Positions 1 to 8,176 of a stretch of DNA of 64,000 nucleotides are shown here, piece by piece. How positions within the stretch are numbered: the stretch's first letter is position 1; each line of letters begins with the position of its first letter. The stretch lies in assembly GCA_964527565.1 (NCBI GenBank), contig CAZGOY010000009.1, forward strand, positions 1 through 64,000, in the 5' to 3' direction. Under the pieces are notes generated by a model. The model was not told the origin of the DNA. It saw nothing but the letters and a program-made list of their open reading frames with translations, and searched no databases. Source of the DNA: JAGXQV01 sp964527565. GTDB lineage: Bacteria; Pseudomonadota; Gammaproteobacteria; Burkholderiales; Sulfuricellaceae. The position numbers and the translations under genes are program-made.

Positions 1-108
1 CAAGTTCGGTGGCTCTCGCAGGCTTGGGCGGGGCGGCGGATAAACGCTATTCGTTTGATGGAAGCTGCGGGTTTGCGGGGTCACCCTAATAAAATTAGGC
101 AATCTGAC
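1..108. other. Gene-free left edge
   Basis: No open frame with a credible start or family resemblance is visible on either strand. The segment lies downstream of the minus-strand operon that ends at 109. No strong hairpin followed by a T tract is present, so no terminator is called. Confidence 0.5.
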
Positions 109-393
109 TTATTCAGCCATACTATCCTGAAAATCTTTGTGTCCCCTCGCAAGGTTTTTCTGAGCCTCTGGGTCGTGGAGTAACTCGATAATATGTTTTG
201 CCAAGTTATGTAGTGCATTCGTTGGCATGGATATTTGGAGTGAAGGGGTATGTTGTTGCGCGGGGTCTTCCACGCCCAGAATTATCTTCGATACGAACGG
301 GCCAATGGCTAGGCCTACAAGCGAATCGGCGTACATCAATGGTACATTGGTCAGCTGGACGTTCGGCTCGGAAGGGTTGGTTTTTGGCTTCAT
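109..393 (-). CDS. Small conserved-looking protein, third gene of a TA-like operon
   Basis: This 94-residue protein has no signal peptide or membrane segment and I do not recognise its family. It has a central beta-rich part (residues about 15-55, with a YADS...GPFVSKIILG pattern) followed by a helix ending in HNLAKHIIELL. That strand-then-helix layout loosely resembles small proteins of the DUF3467 or SecB-like type, but this is only an impression. Its ATG overlaps the stop of the upstream XRE regulator by 4 bases, which strongly suggests translational coupling and a shared job. It could be a third component (chaperone or accessory antitoxin) of the toxin-antitoxin operon; this is inference. 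Confidence 0.6.
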   Translation of the reverse strand: MKPKTNPSEPNVQLTNVPLMYADSLVGLAIGPFVSKIILGVEDPAQQHTPSLQISMPTNALHNLAKHIIELLHDPEAQKNLARGHKDFQDSMAE

Positions 394-761
394 TGTGCAA
401 TCTCCTCAGTGTATGACTTGGCATATAAAGCTTCAGGCGAAAGATCATCGCTATCCCTCGCAAGCTTCGAGTAAGGAATAAATCTGACTTGAAGTGCGCA
501 GTCGAAAGCGTTGGCAATCTTCGTAAGAGTTTCAAGCCGGTGACGACCATATGACGCGTCCTCTACGCGTGAAATTGCTGATTGCCTGGAGCCGATCATG
601 TTCGCTAGTTCGCCCTGACTCAGGTTGCGTTTTTCGCGATTGATCTTGATTTGCCAAGCAACGCCCTGCTCTATAGCAGCTTCCATGTAGGCATGACGAT
701 ATTCTTGTTTGCGCCACTTCCTGCGTTTTTCCAACCATTGGCGCGGCGTGGTTTGTATCAT
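390..761 (-). CDS. XRE-family helix-turn-helix regulator, probable antitoxin
   Basis: The protein has about 123 residues. Its second half carries a clear Cro/C1-type HTH: NLSQGELANMIG (helices 1-2), then SRQSAISRVE (recognition helix), then LETLTKIANAF. The ATG at 761 is the first methionine after the preceding toxin gene ends at 823. The frame stays open back to 1016, but that part overlaps the toxin frame and is less likely to be used. The gene is the second of three co-oriented genes and overlaps the next one by 4 bases. Family knowledge: XRE proteins directly downstream of HigB/RelE-like toxins usually act as antitoxin and autorepressor. Confidence 0.75.
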   Translation of the reverse strand: MIQTTPRQWLEKRRKWRKQEYRHAYMEAAIEQGVAWQIKINREKRNLSQGELANMIGSRQSAISRVEDASYGRHRLETLTKIANAFDCALQVRFIPYSKLARDSDDLSPEALYAKSYTEEIAQ

Positions 762-822
762 TTTTTCGTCGTTTATTACGATGATGTAGATGTCCGGGCC
801 AGTGATATCAAAATATTTTAAT

Positions 823-1350
823 TCACTGGTTATCTGGGACAAAGCAGGTTCTACATTCCATGTGGAAATTGTCTGCGTTGGATACGACTTTACCGCAGGC
901 GTCTGCTGCATAGCGGCATCGAATAGTTTTTGTGTCGTGTTCAACGTTGCACAAGTCCCGATTTTTAGCGGAAGTTTCGTCGTATTTGCTGGGATAGTAT
1001 TTTCCATCTTTCTCATACCCGTCGAGTGTCATTACAAATGAATTGTTACTATTGTGAAAATGACCATAAATGCGATGCTGTTTACTTGCCTCATCTCTAA
1101 ATCTTATCACATATATGCTATCACCAATCTTGCTGGCTGGGTGTGGTTTGTGCCAGTCTTGTTGCGGCAGCTGGTACAGGTGCTCGATTGATCTATCCAG
1201 ATTGGCTTGACCGGTCATGGAAATATCGGCAAGCCACGGCTTGATGACGCATGTCCCTCGCGCACTTAACATGCAGCGGAATTGCCAATTGGCTGCAGTT
1301 CTTGTGGCTGGCAGATTTGAGCCGCTTTTTTTGAGTGCCTTCGAATTCAT
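823..1350 (-). CDS. HigB/RelE-like toxin candidate
   Basis: The protein has 175 residues. Residues about 65-125 contain IYVIRFRDEASKQHRIYGHF followed by a DGYEKDGKYYP segment. This resembles the central strand and arginine-rich core of phage Gp49/HigB-type RelE-superfamily ribonucleases. It is followed by an XRE gene, the usual toxin-first order of HigBA systems. The C-terminal part after KYDETSAKNR is cysteine-rich and atypical, and the XRE frame is also open through it, so a frameshift near position 960 cannot be excluded. The N-terminal 45 residues may be over-extended; an internal methionine (MTGQANLD) is an alternative start. Confidence 0.55.
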   Translation of the reverse strand: MNSKALKKSGSNLPATRTAANWQFRCMLSARGTCVIKPWLADISMTGQANLDRSIEHLYQLPQQDWHKPHPASKIGDSIYVIRFRDEASKQHRIYGHFHNSNNSFVMTLDGYEKDGKYYPSKYDETSAKNRDLCNVEHDTKTIRCRYAADACGKVVSNADNFHMECRTCFVPDNQ

Positions 1351-1878
1351 ATTGATGCCGCTCTACCAAAGATGAGGCGTGCTGGATTGCATCAGCCCGA
1401 AACCATGCTACCCGCCTCCTGGTGGAGCTGGGTAGGCAAACGCGCACCATCGAAGCCGACCACCGTGTGGTCTGGCGCCGCATTTTCACTTCCTCGATTC
1501 TGCCCCAAGTAAGATCGCCAGCCTTGCTTCCACGCCCCCGCTCAAGTAACACGGGGGGCTACGGATACGTCAACCAGAAACATGGCAGGAAAAACCATAT
1601 TCCACTAGCGGCAATCTCTAGTTCGAGTCCGGTTCGGCGAGCCAGTCAGAGCCGGATGCTATCCGTCTGCTTATGGCACTCTGCACTCACTGACATTCTA
1701 AACTTGAATGATTCTTGACGCTGCGAAGGAGCCGTTGGCAATTCGATGTTCGACCATGTCACACGAAACGGGCCATCAGGATTTTGGCTACCCAACCCCA
1801 GCTTGCACAATACGGCGTAATTCCTGGATATTTTTGGAGTCCAGTTTTCAACCCTGAATTACAAATAGCCGTTTTTTC
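1351..1878. other. 528-bp region without a supportable gene
   Basis: Short frames exist on both strands but none has a ribosome-binding site or a protein-like composition that I trust. The one structured item is a match to the 3' end of a tRNA at 1622-1644 (T-loop TTCGAGT, five bases, seven bases, G, CCA), without its 5' partner strands. The region separates the TA-like operon from the HD-GYP gene. Confidence 0.5.
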
Positions 1879-2958
1879 CTACACGGCGCCCTTGGTGAAA
1901 CCCAGGTCGCTATCGGTCAGGGCGCCGTGCTCTTCGCCGTATTTTGCCTTGATTTTCAGCATGTCGGGAAGCGCCGCCTTGAATGGCGCCATCAGTCCCG
2001 GATCGAAATGCGAACCGGCGCCTTCCTCGATCACGCGCACGGCGTCTTCGACAGGCCAGGCTTTCTTGTAGGGCCGCTCGGAAGTCAGCGCGTCGAACAC
2101 GTCGGCAATCGCGACGATGCGCCCCCCCAGGGGAATCTCTTCGCCCTTGAGTTTATTCGGATAGCCGCTGCCGTCCCATTTTTCATGATGCGTCAGGGCC
2201 AGCAAGCGGGCGGTCTGTAGCAGGTCGTCATATTGCTCGCCGATGATTTCGGCCCCCATATGCGGGTGCTGGTGCATGATTTCCCATTCGGCATCGTCCA
2301 GTTTGCCCGGCTTCAGCAGTACATGGTCGGGGATGCCGATCTTGCCGACATCGTGCATCGGCGCGGCATTGAACAGAATATCGACGGATTCCTGGCCCAT
2401 TCCGGCGGCTTGCGCGATCAGGCGCGAATAATGGCTCATGCGGATCACGTGGTTGCCGGTTTCGTTATCCTTGAATTCGGAGGCGCGCCCCAGGCGGCGG
2501 ATGACTTGCAGCCGGGTCTTTTCCAGTTCGGCGGTGCGCACTTCCACCATGCGCTCCAGTTCGCGCGTCTGGTCGTACAGCGCGAGGTGGGTCTTGACCC
2601 GCGCCAGCACGATGGCCGGGCTGATCGGCTTGGTGATGTAATCGACGGCGCCGAGTTCCAGCCCCTTCTGTTCGTCGGCCACCTCGCTCATGGCGGTCAC
2701 GAAAACCACCGGGATGCCGCGCGTATCGGGATTGTCCTTGAGACTTTTGCAGACATCGTAACCGCTGATGCCGGGCATCATGATGTCGAGCAGGATCAGG
2801 TCGGGCGGCGTATCGGAAAAGGCGATTCTCAGCGCCTTGTCGCCATTGGTGGCGATCTTGGTGCGGTAGTAGGGGTCGAGCACCTCGGTCAGAAGCTCGA
2901 TATTTTCCGGGGTATCGTCCACCACCAGAATCGTTTGTCTACTCAGTAAGGGGTGCAT
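1879..2958 (-). CDS. Two-component response regulator with HD-GYP cyclic-di-GMP phosphodiesterase domain (RpfG type)
   Basis: The protein has 359 residues. It has a receiver domain (about 8-125) with the acidic pair D14/D15, phospho-acceptor D58 in LLLDIMMPG and K110. A short coiled linker (about 128-155) leads to an HD-GYP domain (about 155-345) with HD at 202-203 (MHDVGKIGIPD) and a complete HHEKWDGSGYP signature (GYP at 265-267). Family knowledge: such proteins hydrolyse cyclic-di-GMP to pGpG or GMP under the control of phosphorylation. AAGGA lies just before the ATG. The hybrid kinase gene ends 49 bases upstream on the same strand, so the two are probably co-transcribed and functionally paired. 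Confidence 0.95.
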   Translation of the reverse strand: MHPLLSRQTILVVDDTPENIELLTEVLDPYYRTKIATNGDKALRIAFSDTPPDLILLDIMMPGISGYDVCKSLKDNPDTRGIPVVFVTAMSEVADEQKGLELGAVDYITKPISPAIVLARVKTHLALYDQTRELERMVEVRTAELEKTRLQVIRRLGRASEFKDNETGNHVIRMSHYSRLIAQAAGMGQESVDILFNAAPMHDVGKIGIPDHVLLKPGKLDDAEWEIMHQHPHMGAEIIGEQYDDLLQTARLLALTHHEKWDGSGYPNKLKGEEIPLGGRIVAIADVFDALTSERPYKKAWPVEDAVRVIEEGAGSHFDPGLMAPFKAALPDMLKIKAKYGEEHGALTDSDLGFTKGAV

Positions 2959-3007
2959 GATTTTTTCCTTTTCTTTGTCAAATTCGGCTGCTTCAGTTCA
3001 ACTTCAT

Positions 3008-6000
3008 TCAGAGCGCGACATCCAAAGACTGCGCGGTTTCCTTCAGCTTATCCATGGCACTTTCGAAGTCGTACTGGGCAATGAGTTTTTTGAGTTGCCT
3101 GGCGGCGAGGTCCTGGCCGATCGAAGCGAGCTTTTCGGCGATGCCGTCCACCAGCTTGCCTGCGCGGGAATCATCATCCGCCAGCAGGGTGGCGAGTTCG
3201 CGCAGCTCCTCGCCCAGCGCCGCCATATCAACAGTCAGCGCCGCCGGTGCGGCCGAGGCGCTTGCCGCGTTCCCCATTGCGGCATTTATCCTGCCGACCA
3301 GGCCATTCAGTTCCTGCGCCATCGCCTCCAGCGCTTCGCGCAATCCTTCGGTTTCCCGGCGCTTCAGCATGCCTTCGACCTGGGCGGCGCGTTCGGCCAT
3401 TCCGGCGGCGCCGATGTTGCCCGCCAGCCCCTTGACGGTATGCGCCTCGCGCATGGCGCCGTCGGCATCGCTGCGCTCCATGGCAGCCTGGATGCGCGCC
3501 ATCGCATCGGCCTGGGTTTCGCTGAAGCGCCCGATCAGCTTGCGCAATAAGTTGACGTTGCCGCCCACCCGGACCAGCGCCTTGCCGGTCTCCAGACCGG
3601 CGATGCCGGGGACGCCGTCTTCGCGGTCTGTTTCCTGCGGCGCGGCAACGCTGACGGCAGCATTTTTCGGCTTGATCCATTGCGCCATGATGGAAAAAAG
3701 CTGCCCGACATCAATCGGCTTGGCAAGGTGGTCGTTCATGCCGCATTCGATACATTTTTCCCGGTCCCCCGCCATGGCATTGGCGGTCATGGCGACGATG
3801 GGCAGGCTCGCATAGCGGGGGTTTTCGCGTATCTTGCGGGTGGCTTCGAAACCGTCCATCACCGGCATCTGGCAATCCATCAGCACGCCGTCGTAATCGG
3901 TTTGCGCGACTTTTGCCTGTTCGAGCTTCTCTAGCGCCTCGGCGCCGTTGTTGGCGACATCGACGCGGATGCCGGCAGCCCCGAGGATTTCCAGCGCCAG
4001 TTCCTGGTTGACGGCATTGTCCTCCACCAGCAGCAGATGGGCGCCGCGCATGGCTTTTTCGGCCTCCTGATAGCTCGCCTGGCGCTGCTGTTTGCGCGGG
4101 CGCTGCACGGCTTCCTTGCCGAACGCGTTGAGAATGCTGTCGAGCAGTGTGGACGGGCTGACCGGCTTGACCAGCAGCCCGTCGATATGGGTTCCCTCGG
4201 CACGCTGCAACAGTTCGTCGCGGCTGTAGGCCGTCACCATGATGAACGACGGGGTGTGCGCCAGATGATGATCGGAGCGGATGCGCTTGATGGTTTCGAC
4301 TCCATCCATGCCCGGCATCATCCAGTCCATCAACACCAGGCCGTAAGGTTTATTCTCGATCTGCGCCTGTTCCAGTTCGCCGATGGCTTCACCGCCGCTG
4401 CTCACCGCAGTGGCGTCGAACCTGAGCGCGGTCAGCATGGACATCAGGATTTCGCGGGCGCTGGCATTGTCGTCCACCACCAGCACGCGCAAGCCCAATA
4501 CGTCGTCGGCAGTGGTCACCAGGCGGCGCTGTTCGGTTTGCACGCCGAACCTGGCGGTGAAATGGAAGGTGCTGCCGACCCCCGGCTCGCTGTCAACGCC
4601 GATCTCGCCGTCCATCATTTCCACCAGTTTCTTGCTGATGGTCAGCCCCAGGCCGGTGCCGCCGTATTTGCGGGTGGTCGAGCCGTCCGCCTGGGAAAAG
4701 GCGCTGAACAGTTTCTTGCGCTGTTCCTCGGTGAGGCCGATGCCGGTGTCGGTAATGTCGAAGCGCAGGCGCACGCCGTCGTGCTCGTCGGCAATCTTGT
4801 GGATGCCGACGGTGATTTCGCCTTTCTCGGTGAACTTGATGGCGTTGTTGACCAGGTTGATGACAATCTGGCCCAGCCGCAGGGGGTCGCCGACCAGCGC
4901 GGTGGGCACGTCGGTGCCGATGTTGAAGAGCAGTTCCAGCCCCTTGTCCTGCGCCTTGATGACGGACAGGTCAGCCAGATGCTCCATGACGTCTTCGAGA
5001 TAGAAATCGGTGCGCTCCATCGACATCTTGCCGGCTTCGATCTTGGAGAAATCGAGGATGTCGTTGATGATGCCGAGCAGGTTCTTGGCGGCGGAATCGA
5101 CTTTCCCGATGTAATTGCGCTGCTTGGCATTCAGGTCGGTTTGCAGCGCCAGATGCGACATGCCGATGATGGCGTTCATCGGCGTGCGGATTTCGTGGCT
5201 CATGTTGGCGAGGAAATCCGATTTCATCTTGGTCGCTTCCTCGGCGACTTCCTTGGCCAGACGCAACTCTTCCGCCTGCGCTTCCATCATGCGCGCCTGT
5301 TCGGCAAGCTGGCTGTTGATTTCTTCCAGTTCGTCGCGGCGCGCCAGCAGTTGCTGCTCGGAAGCTGCCAGCGCTTGGGCCTGGGCCTGGGTTTGCTGCA
5401 GGAGTTCGCGGGTTTCGATATTGCGCGCCAGGATTTCCATTTTTACCGCGAGGAACGGCAACAAGGCCTCGTGAAAGGCAGTTTGTTCTTCGCTGAAGGA
5501 TTCCAGCGACCCCAGTTCGAGCACCGCCAGGACTTCGTCGCGCAGCGCGATGGGCGCGATCAGCACGGCATGGACGGCCAGTCTGCCGATTCCGGTCGTC
5601 ACGCGGACGATTTCATCCCCGCCCAGTGCCAGCGCAATCTGCCGGCGATCGACGGCGCACTGCCCCACCAAGCCTTGCCCGAAGGCAAAATGTCCGGCAT
5701 GGATGGCATCGTCGCAGCCATAGCCGCCCGCACGCCGCAGTTCGCTCTGGTTCGCATCGGCAACATACAGGGCGCCGTAGACCAGCCCCATCACCGGCGC
5801 CAGCCGGGCAGACAAGATATTGCCGAATTCGGCGAAGGAAGTCGTCGCTTGCAAGGACTCGTCCAGCTCGTTCAGGCCTTGTTTGATGCGGCGTTGCCGT
5901 TCCAGTGTCCGCATGCCGTCCTGAAGCGCCAATACCGAGCGGGCCATGCTGCCGAGTTCATTGCTCAGGCCAACGTGGGGCACCGCCACGTCAAGTTGTC

Positions 6001-6709
6001 CGTGGGCCAGTTGCGCCACGACCTGGCGCAGGTTTTCCGTGGGACGGCGAATCGAGGTGGCGACCAGCCAGGCGAAAATTCCGCCGCCGACAACCCCAAA
6101 GAACAGCAGCCCCACCGACAGCAGGCGGCTTTGTTGGTGCGAAGCGTTGACCTGCATGGCATATCGCCGGGCGGTGTCCTCCTTGTTGCGGGTCACTTCC
6201 GTGAGCTTGTTGCTGGCCTGGTCGACAATGTCGCTGAATTCGGCACTCAAAATAAACTGCACTGCTTCGGCGGACTTTCCGGCGTTCAGCAGGACGATTG
6301 AGCGGTCGATGTTGCGCATGTGTTGTGCGTGGAGCCCATCAAAATCTGATAGCAAGGCCTTGTTTTTTTGACTCAAGGCGCGTGCGCGCCCTTCCTCCAG
6401 TTCCTTTTGCACGTTCGTCCGGGCCTGCTCAAGCTGTATTTTTGCCTTTTCCCGCTGTGCCGGATCGTTTACCAGCATCATCTGGCGCAGGTTGCGCCCG
6501 AGGCGGATCAGGTTGATATTGGCCTCCTTGATATGCGATATGCCGAGCACATCTTCCACATAGAGAACTTGTGCCGCCTTGTTTGCGCCGGCAAGAGAAT
6601 AGACGTTGTACAGCCCGATAACCAGGGCGATAAGCAGGGCGAAACCAAATCCCAGCATGAGCTTGGTTTCGAGTCTCAGGCGTTCCAGGGCGGAAATGAC
6701 TTTGTTCAT
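3008..6709 (-). CDS. Hybrid sensor histidine kinase (MCP-like sensor, HAMP, GAF, HisKA, HATPase, two receivers, Hpt)
   Basis: The protein has about 1233 residues. Order: membrane helix (about 17-36), periplasmic four-helix-bundle-like region, second helix (about 196-218), HAMP, GAF-like domain (about 290-425) and coiled coil. Then comes HisKA with H505 in the motif SHEIRTPMNAIIGMS and the HATPase domain (DTGIGL, GGTGLGL). Two receivers follow (LVLMDWMMPGMDG and VLMDCQMPVMDG), then a C-terminal Hpt with AHTVKGLAGNIG. This is a full BarA/ArcB-type internal phosphorelay. I chose the ATG at 6709 (MNKVIS) because TGGGAA lies 7 bases upstream; a TTG four codons earlier is the alternative. The likely target is the HD-GYP regulator downstream. 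Confidence 0.95.
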   Translation of the reverse strand: MNKVISALERLRLETKLMLGFGFALLIALVIGLYNVYSLAGANKAAQVLYVEDVLGISHIKEANINLIRLGRNLRQMMLVNDPAQREKAKIQLEQARTNVQKELEEGRARALSQKNKALLSDFDGLHAQHMRNIDRSIVLLNAGKSAEAVQFILSAEFSDIVDQASNKLTEVTRNKEDTARRYAMQVNASHQQSRLLSVGLLFFGVVGGGIFAWLVATSIRRPTENLRQVVAQLAHGQLDVAVPHVGLSNELGSMARSVLALQDGMRTLERQRRIKQGLNELDESLQATTSFAEFGNILSARLAPVMGLVYGALYVADANQSELRRAGGYGCDDAIHAGHFAFGQGLVGQCAVDRRQIALALGGDEIVRVTTGIGRLAVHAVLIAPIALRDEVLAVLELGSLESFSEEQTAFHEALLPFLAVKMEILARNIETRELLQQTQAQAQALAASEQQLLARRDELEEINSQLAEQARMMEAQAEELRLAKEVAEEATKMKSDFLANMSHEIRTPMNAIIGMSHLALQTDLNAKQRNYIGKVDSAAKNLLGIINDILDFSKIEAGKMSMERTDFYLEDVMEHLADLSVIKAQDKGLELLFNIGTDVPTALVGDPLRLGQIVINLVNNAIKFTEKGEITVGIHKIADEHDGVRLRFDITDTGIGLTEEQRKKLFSAFSQADGSTTRKYGGTGLGLTISKKLVEMMDGEIGVDSEPGVGSTFHFTARFGVQTEQRRLVTTADDVLGLRVLVVDDNASAREILMSMLTALRFDATAVSSGGEAIGELEQAQIENKPYGLVLMDWMMPGMDGVETIKRIRSDHHLAHTPSFIMVTAYSRDELLQRAEGTHIDGLLVKPVSPSTLLDSILNAFGKEAVQRPRKQQRQASYQEAEKAMRGAHLLLVEDNAVNQELALEILGAAGIRVDVANNGAEALEKLEQAKVAQTDYDGVLMDCQMPVMDGFEATRKIRENPRYASLPIVAMTANAMAGDREKCIECGMNDHLAKPIDVGQLFSIMAQWIKPKNAAVSVAAPQETDREDGVPGIAGLETGKALVRVGGNVNLLRKLIGRFSETQADAMARIQAAMERSDADGAMREAHTVKGLAGNIGAAGMAERAAQVEGMLKRRETEGLREALEAMAQELNGLVGRINAAMGNAASASAAPAALTVDMAALGEELRELATLLADDDSRAGKLVDGIAEKLASIGQDLAARQLKKLIAQYDFESAMDKLKETAQSLDVAL

Positions 6710-6759
6710 GGCGATTCCCAATCAGTTTCGCGGTTACGTCCGTTTCTTCAGGCGGAATG

Positions 6760-6780
6760 CCCGCCCGGATGATGGGCGGG
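6760..6780. promoter_or_regulatory. Perfect hairpin in the divergent intergenic region
   Basis: CCCGCCC and GGGCGGG form a perfect 7-bp stem around a 7-base loop. It lies between the divergently transcribed kinase (start 6709) and yggT (start 6938). No T tract follows on either strand, so it is more likely an operator or a 5' leader structure than a terminator. A TATAAT-like box follows at 6793-6798 without a good -35 partner. Confidence 0.35.
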
Positions 6781-6937
6781 TCGGCTTGCCGATATAATCC
6801 AGCTGCCCCCGATTTCGGTATCAGCGCATTATCGGCGCCACGCCTGAAGAAAGGCAACCGCCAAGTACCCTGTCGAACCGGTAAAATGAAAAATGCGTGT
6901 ATATTCGCGCCGTGTTCATCATGGAGGGGTATCTCTC

Positions 6938-7507
6938 ATGTTCGCTCAAGCCGCCCAATTTCTGCTCGACACCGTGCTCGGCCTGTTTGTTTACGTGGTG
7001 TTGCTGCGCTTTTACCTGCAACTGTTCCGCGCGCCGTTCAACAACCCGGTGTCGCAATTCGTCGCCACGCTGACCAATTTCGCCGTCAAACCCTTGCGCC
7101 GCTTCATCCCCGGCCTGTGGGGCATGGATCTGGCCTCGCTGCTGCTGGCCTGGGCCGTGGAATTCGTGCTGGTGCTGGCGCTGCTGTGGTTGGGCGGCGC
7201 CGCCGCCTTCAGCGGCAACCTGCTGCCCGCCGCCGCGTTTCTTGCCGCAGTGCACCTCTTGAAGGCCAGCATTTATCTGCTGATCGGCGCGGTGCTCGTC
7301 CAGGCCGTTCTCTCCTGGGTCAGCCCCTACAATGCCGCCGCGCCGGTGTTGAACAGCCTGACGCGCCCCTTCCTGCGCCCGCTTCAGCGTGTGATCCCGC
7401 CAATCTCCGGCATCGATCTGTCGCCGCTGGTGATTTTCGTCCTCTGCCAGTTGGCGCTGATGCTGCCGGTGGCGCTGCTGGAAAACCTGGCCGCCGGGAT
7501 GCGCTAA
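6938..7507 (+). CDS. yggT: YggT family integral membrane protein
   Basis: The protein has 189 residues in two similar halves. Each half has hydrophobic helices followed by an amphipathic segment ending in a conserved turn (KPLRRFIPGLWGMDL in half one, RPLQRVIPPISGIDLSPL in half two). This is the YggT/YlmG duplicated domain. Members are linked to osmotic shock tolerance and to cell-division or membrane organisation; the mechanism is not settled. GGAGGGG lies 8 bases before the ATG. The stop overlaps the next ATG (TAATG), so translation is coupled to the DUF167 gene, a pairing also seen in enterobacteria. Confidence 0.92.
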   Translation: MFAQAAQFLLDTVLGLFVYVVLLRFYLQLFRAPFNNPVSQFVATLTNFAVKPLRRFIPGLWGMDLASLLLAWAVEFVLVLALLWLGGAAAFSGNLLPAAAFLAAVHLLKASIYLLIGAVLVQAVLSWVSPYNAAAPVLNSLTRPFLRPLQRVIPPISGIDLSPLVIFVLCQLALMLPVALLENLAAGMR

Positions 7508-7803
7508 TGGCATGCGCGGAAGCGGCTTGGTACCGGCGCGGGGACGGCAAGCTCACCCTCACCCTGCACGTCCAGCCCGGCGCCAAGCGCACCGAAATCG
7601 CCGGGCTGCACGGCGATGCCCTGAAGATCCGCGTTGCCGCGCCCCCGGTGGAAGGCGCTGCCAATGCCGCCCTGCTGGATTTCCTGAAAAAAGCCTTTGC
7701 CGTGCCCGCCGCCGGCATCACCCTGAAACACGGCGCCATCGGGCGCCATAAAGTGGTGGAGATCGCCGGCTCGACGGTGGCGCCGGAATCGCTGCTGCCC
7801 TGA
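7507..7803 (+). CDS. yggU: DUF167 (YggU) family protein
   Basis: The protein has 98 residues. The family core is easily read: LHVQPGAKRTEIAG near the start, then APPVEGAANAALLDFL and a C-terminal HKVVEIAG. Structures of this family are small alpha/beta folds with a suggested nucleic-acid-binding role, but no reaction is established. It overlaps the yggT stop by one base and presumably depends on that gene's upstream signals. Confidence 0.92.
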   Translation: MACAEAAWYRRGDGKLTLTLHVQPGAKRTEIAGLHGDALKIRVAAPPVEGAANAALLDFLKKAFAVPAAGITLKHGAIGRHKVVEIAGSTVAPESLLP

Positions 7804-7912
7804 TTTCCCGACTTTGCTGTGGCTCCGGCAAGTCGCCTGTATTGCTGCGGACTGAGCGCCAGGCGGTGCAACAGTTGCAGCGCTTGCTTTACTCACCACA
7901 TCCATAACATTA

Positions 7913-7930
7913 AACTTGGTCAACCAAGTT
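7913..7930. promoter_or_regulatory. Palindromic operator upstream of the phd/vapB-type antitoxin
   Basis: AACTTGGT-CA-ACCAAGTT is a perfect 8-bp inverted repeat with a 2-base centre. It ends 21 bases before the antitoxin ATG. A second, overlapping palindrome ACCAA-G-TTGGT runs from 7923 to 7933. Family knowledge: Phd/YefM/VapB proteins repress their own operon by binding such palindromes. This is therefore the probable autoregulatory operator. Confidence 0.7.
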
Positions 7931-7951
7931 GGTCCAATTTTGGAGGTTTGT

Positions 7952-8176
7952 ATGCGCGCCATTAATCTGCACGAAGCCAAAACCCATCTCTCCGAACTCG
8001 TCGGCGCCGCCGCCGCCGGGGAAGAAATCATCATTGCCCGATCCGGCGTGCCGATGGCGCGGCTGGTTCCCCTGGAGAAACCGGCGCCCCGTCGCCCCGG
8101 AATCGCCAAGGGGCGCCTTACCGACGCATTTTTCGAGCCGCTGCCCGAGGACGAGCTGCAAGCGTGGGAAGCGTGA
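7952..8176 (+). CDS. Phd/YefM-type antitoxin
   Basis: The protein has 74 residues. The N-terminus MRAINLHEAKTHLSELV and the following GEEIIIARSGVPMARLVPL are the standard Phd/YefM DNA-binding fold. The C-terminal tail (LTDAFFEPLPEDELQAWE) is the acidic toxin-neutralising segment seen in antitoxins paired with PIN toxins. TGGAGG lies 5 bases before the ATG; an upstream in-frame start at 7916 would run through the operator and is rejected. The gene overlaps the toxin start. Confidence 0.93.
   Translation: MRAINLHEAKTHLSELVGAAAAGEEIIIARSGVPMARLVPLEKPAPRRPGIAKGRLTDAFFEPLPEDELQAWEA

Noticed and set aside
390..1016. XRE regulator starting at 1016 (208 residues)
   Set aside because: The first 85 residues overlap the toxin frame and the HTH family is usually about 100-130 residues; 761 is preferred, though a frameshift remains possible.
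1422..1718. Plus-strand 98-codon frame in the left gap
   Set aside because: No ribosome-binding site or homology-like motif; start not credible.
4037..6301. Long plus-strand frame antisense to the hybrid kinase
   Set aside because: Composition is an H/Q/D-rich shadow of the kinase coding strand; no ribosome-binding site and no family motif.
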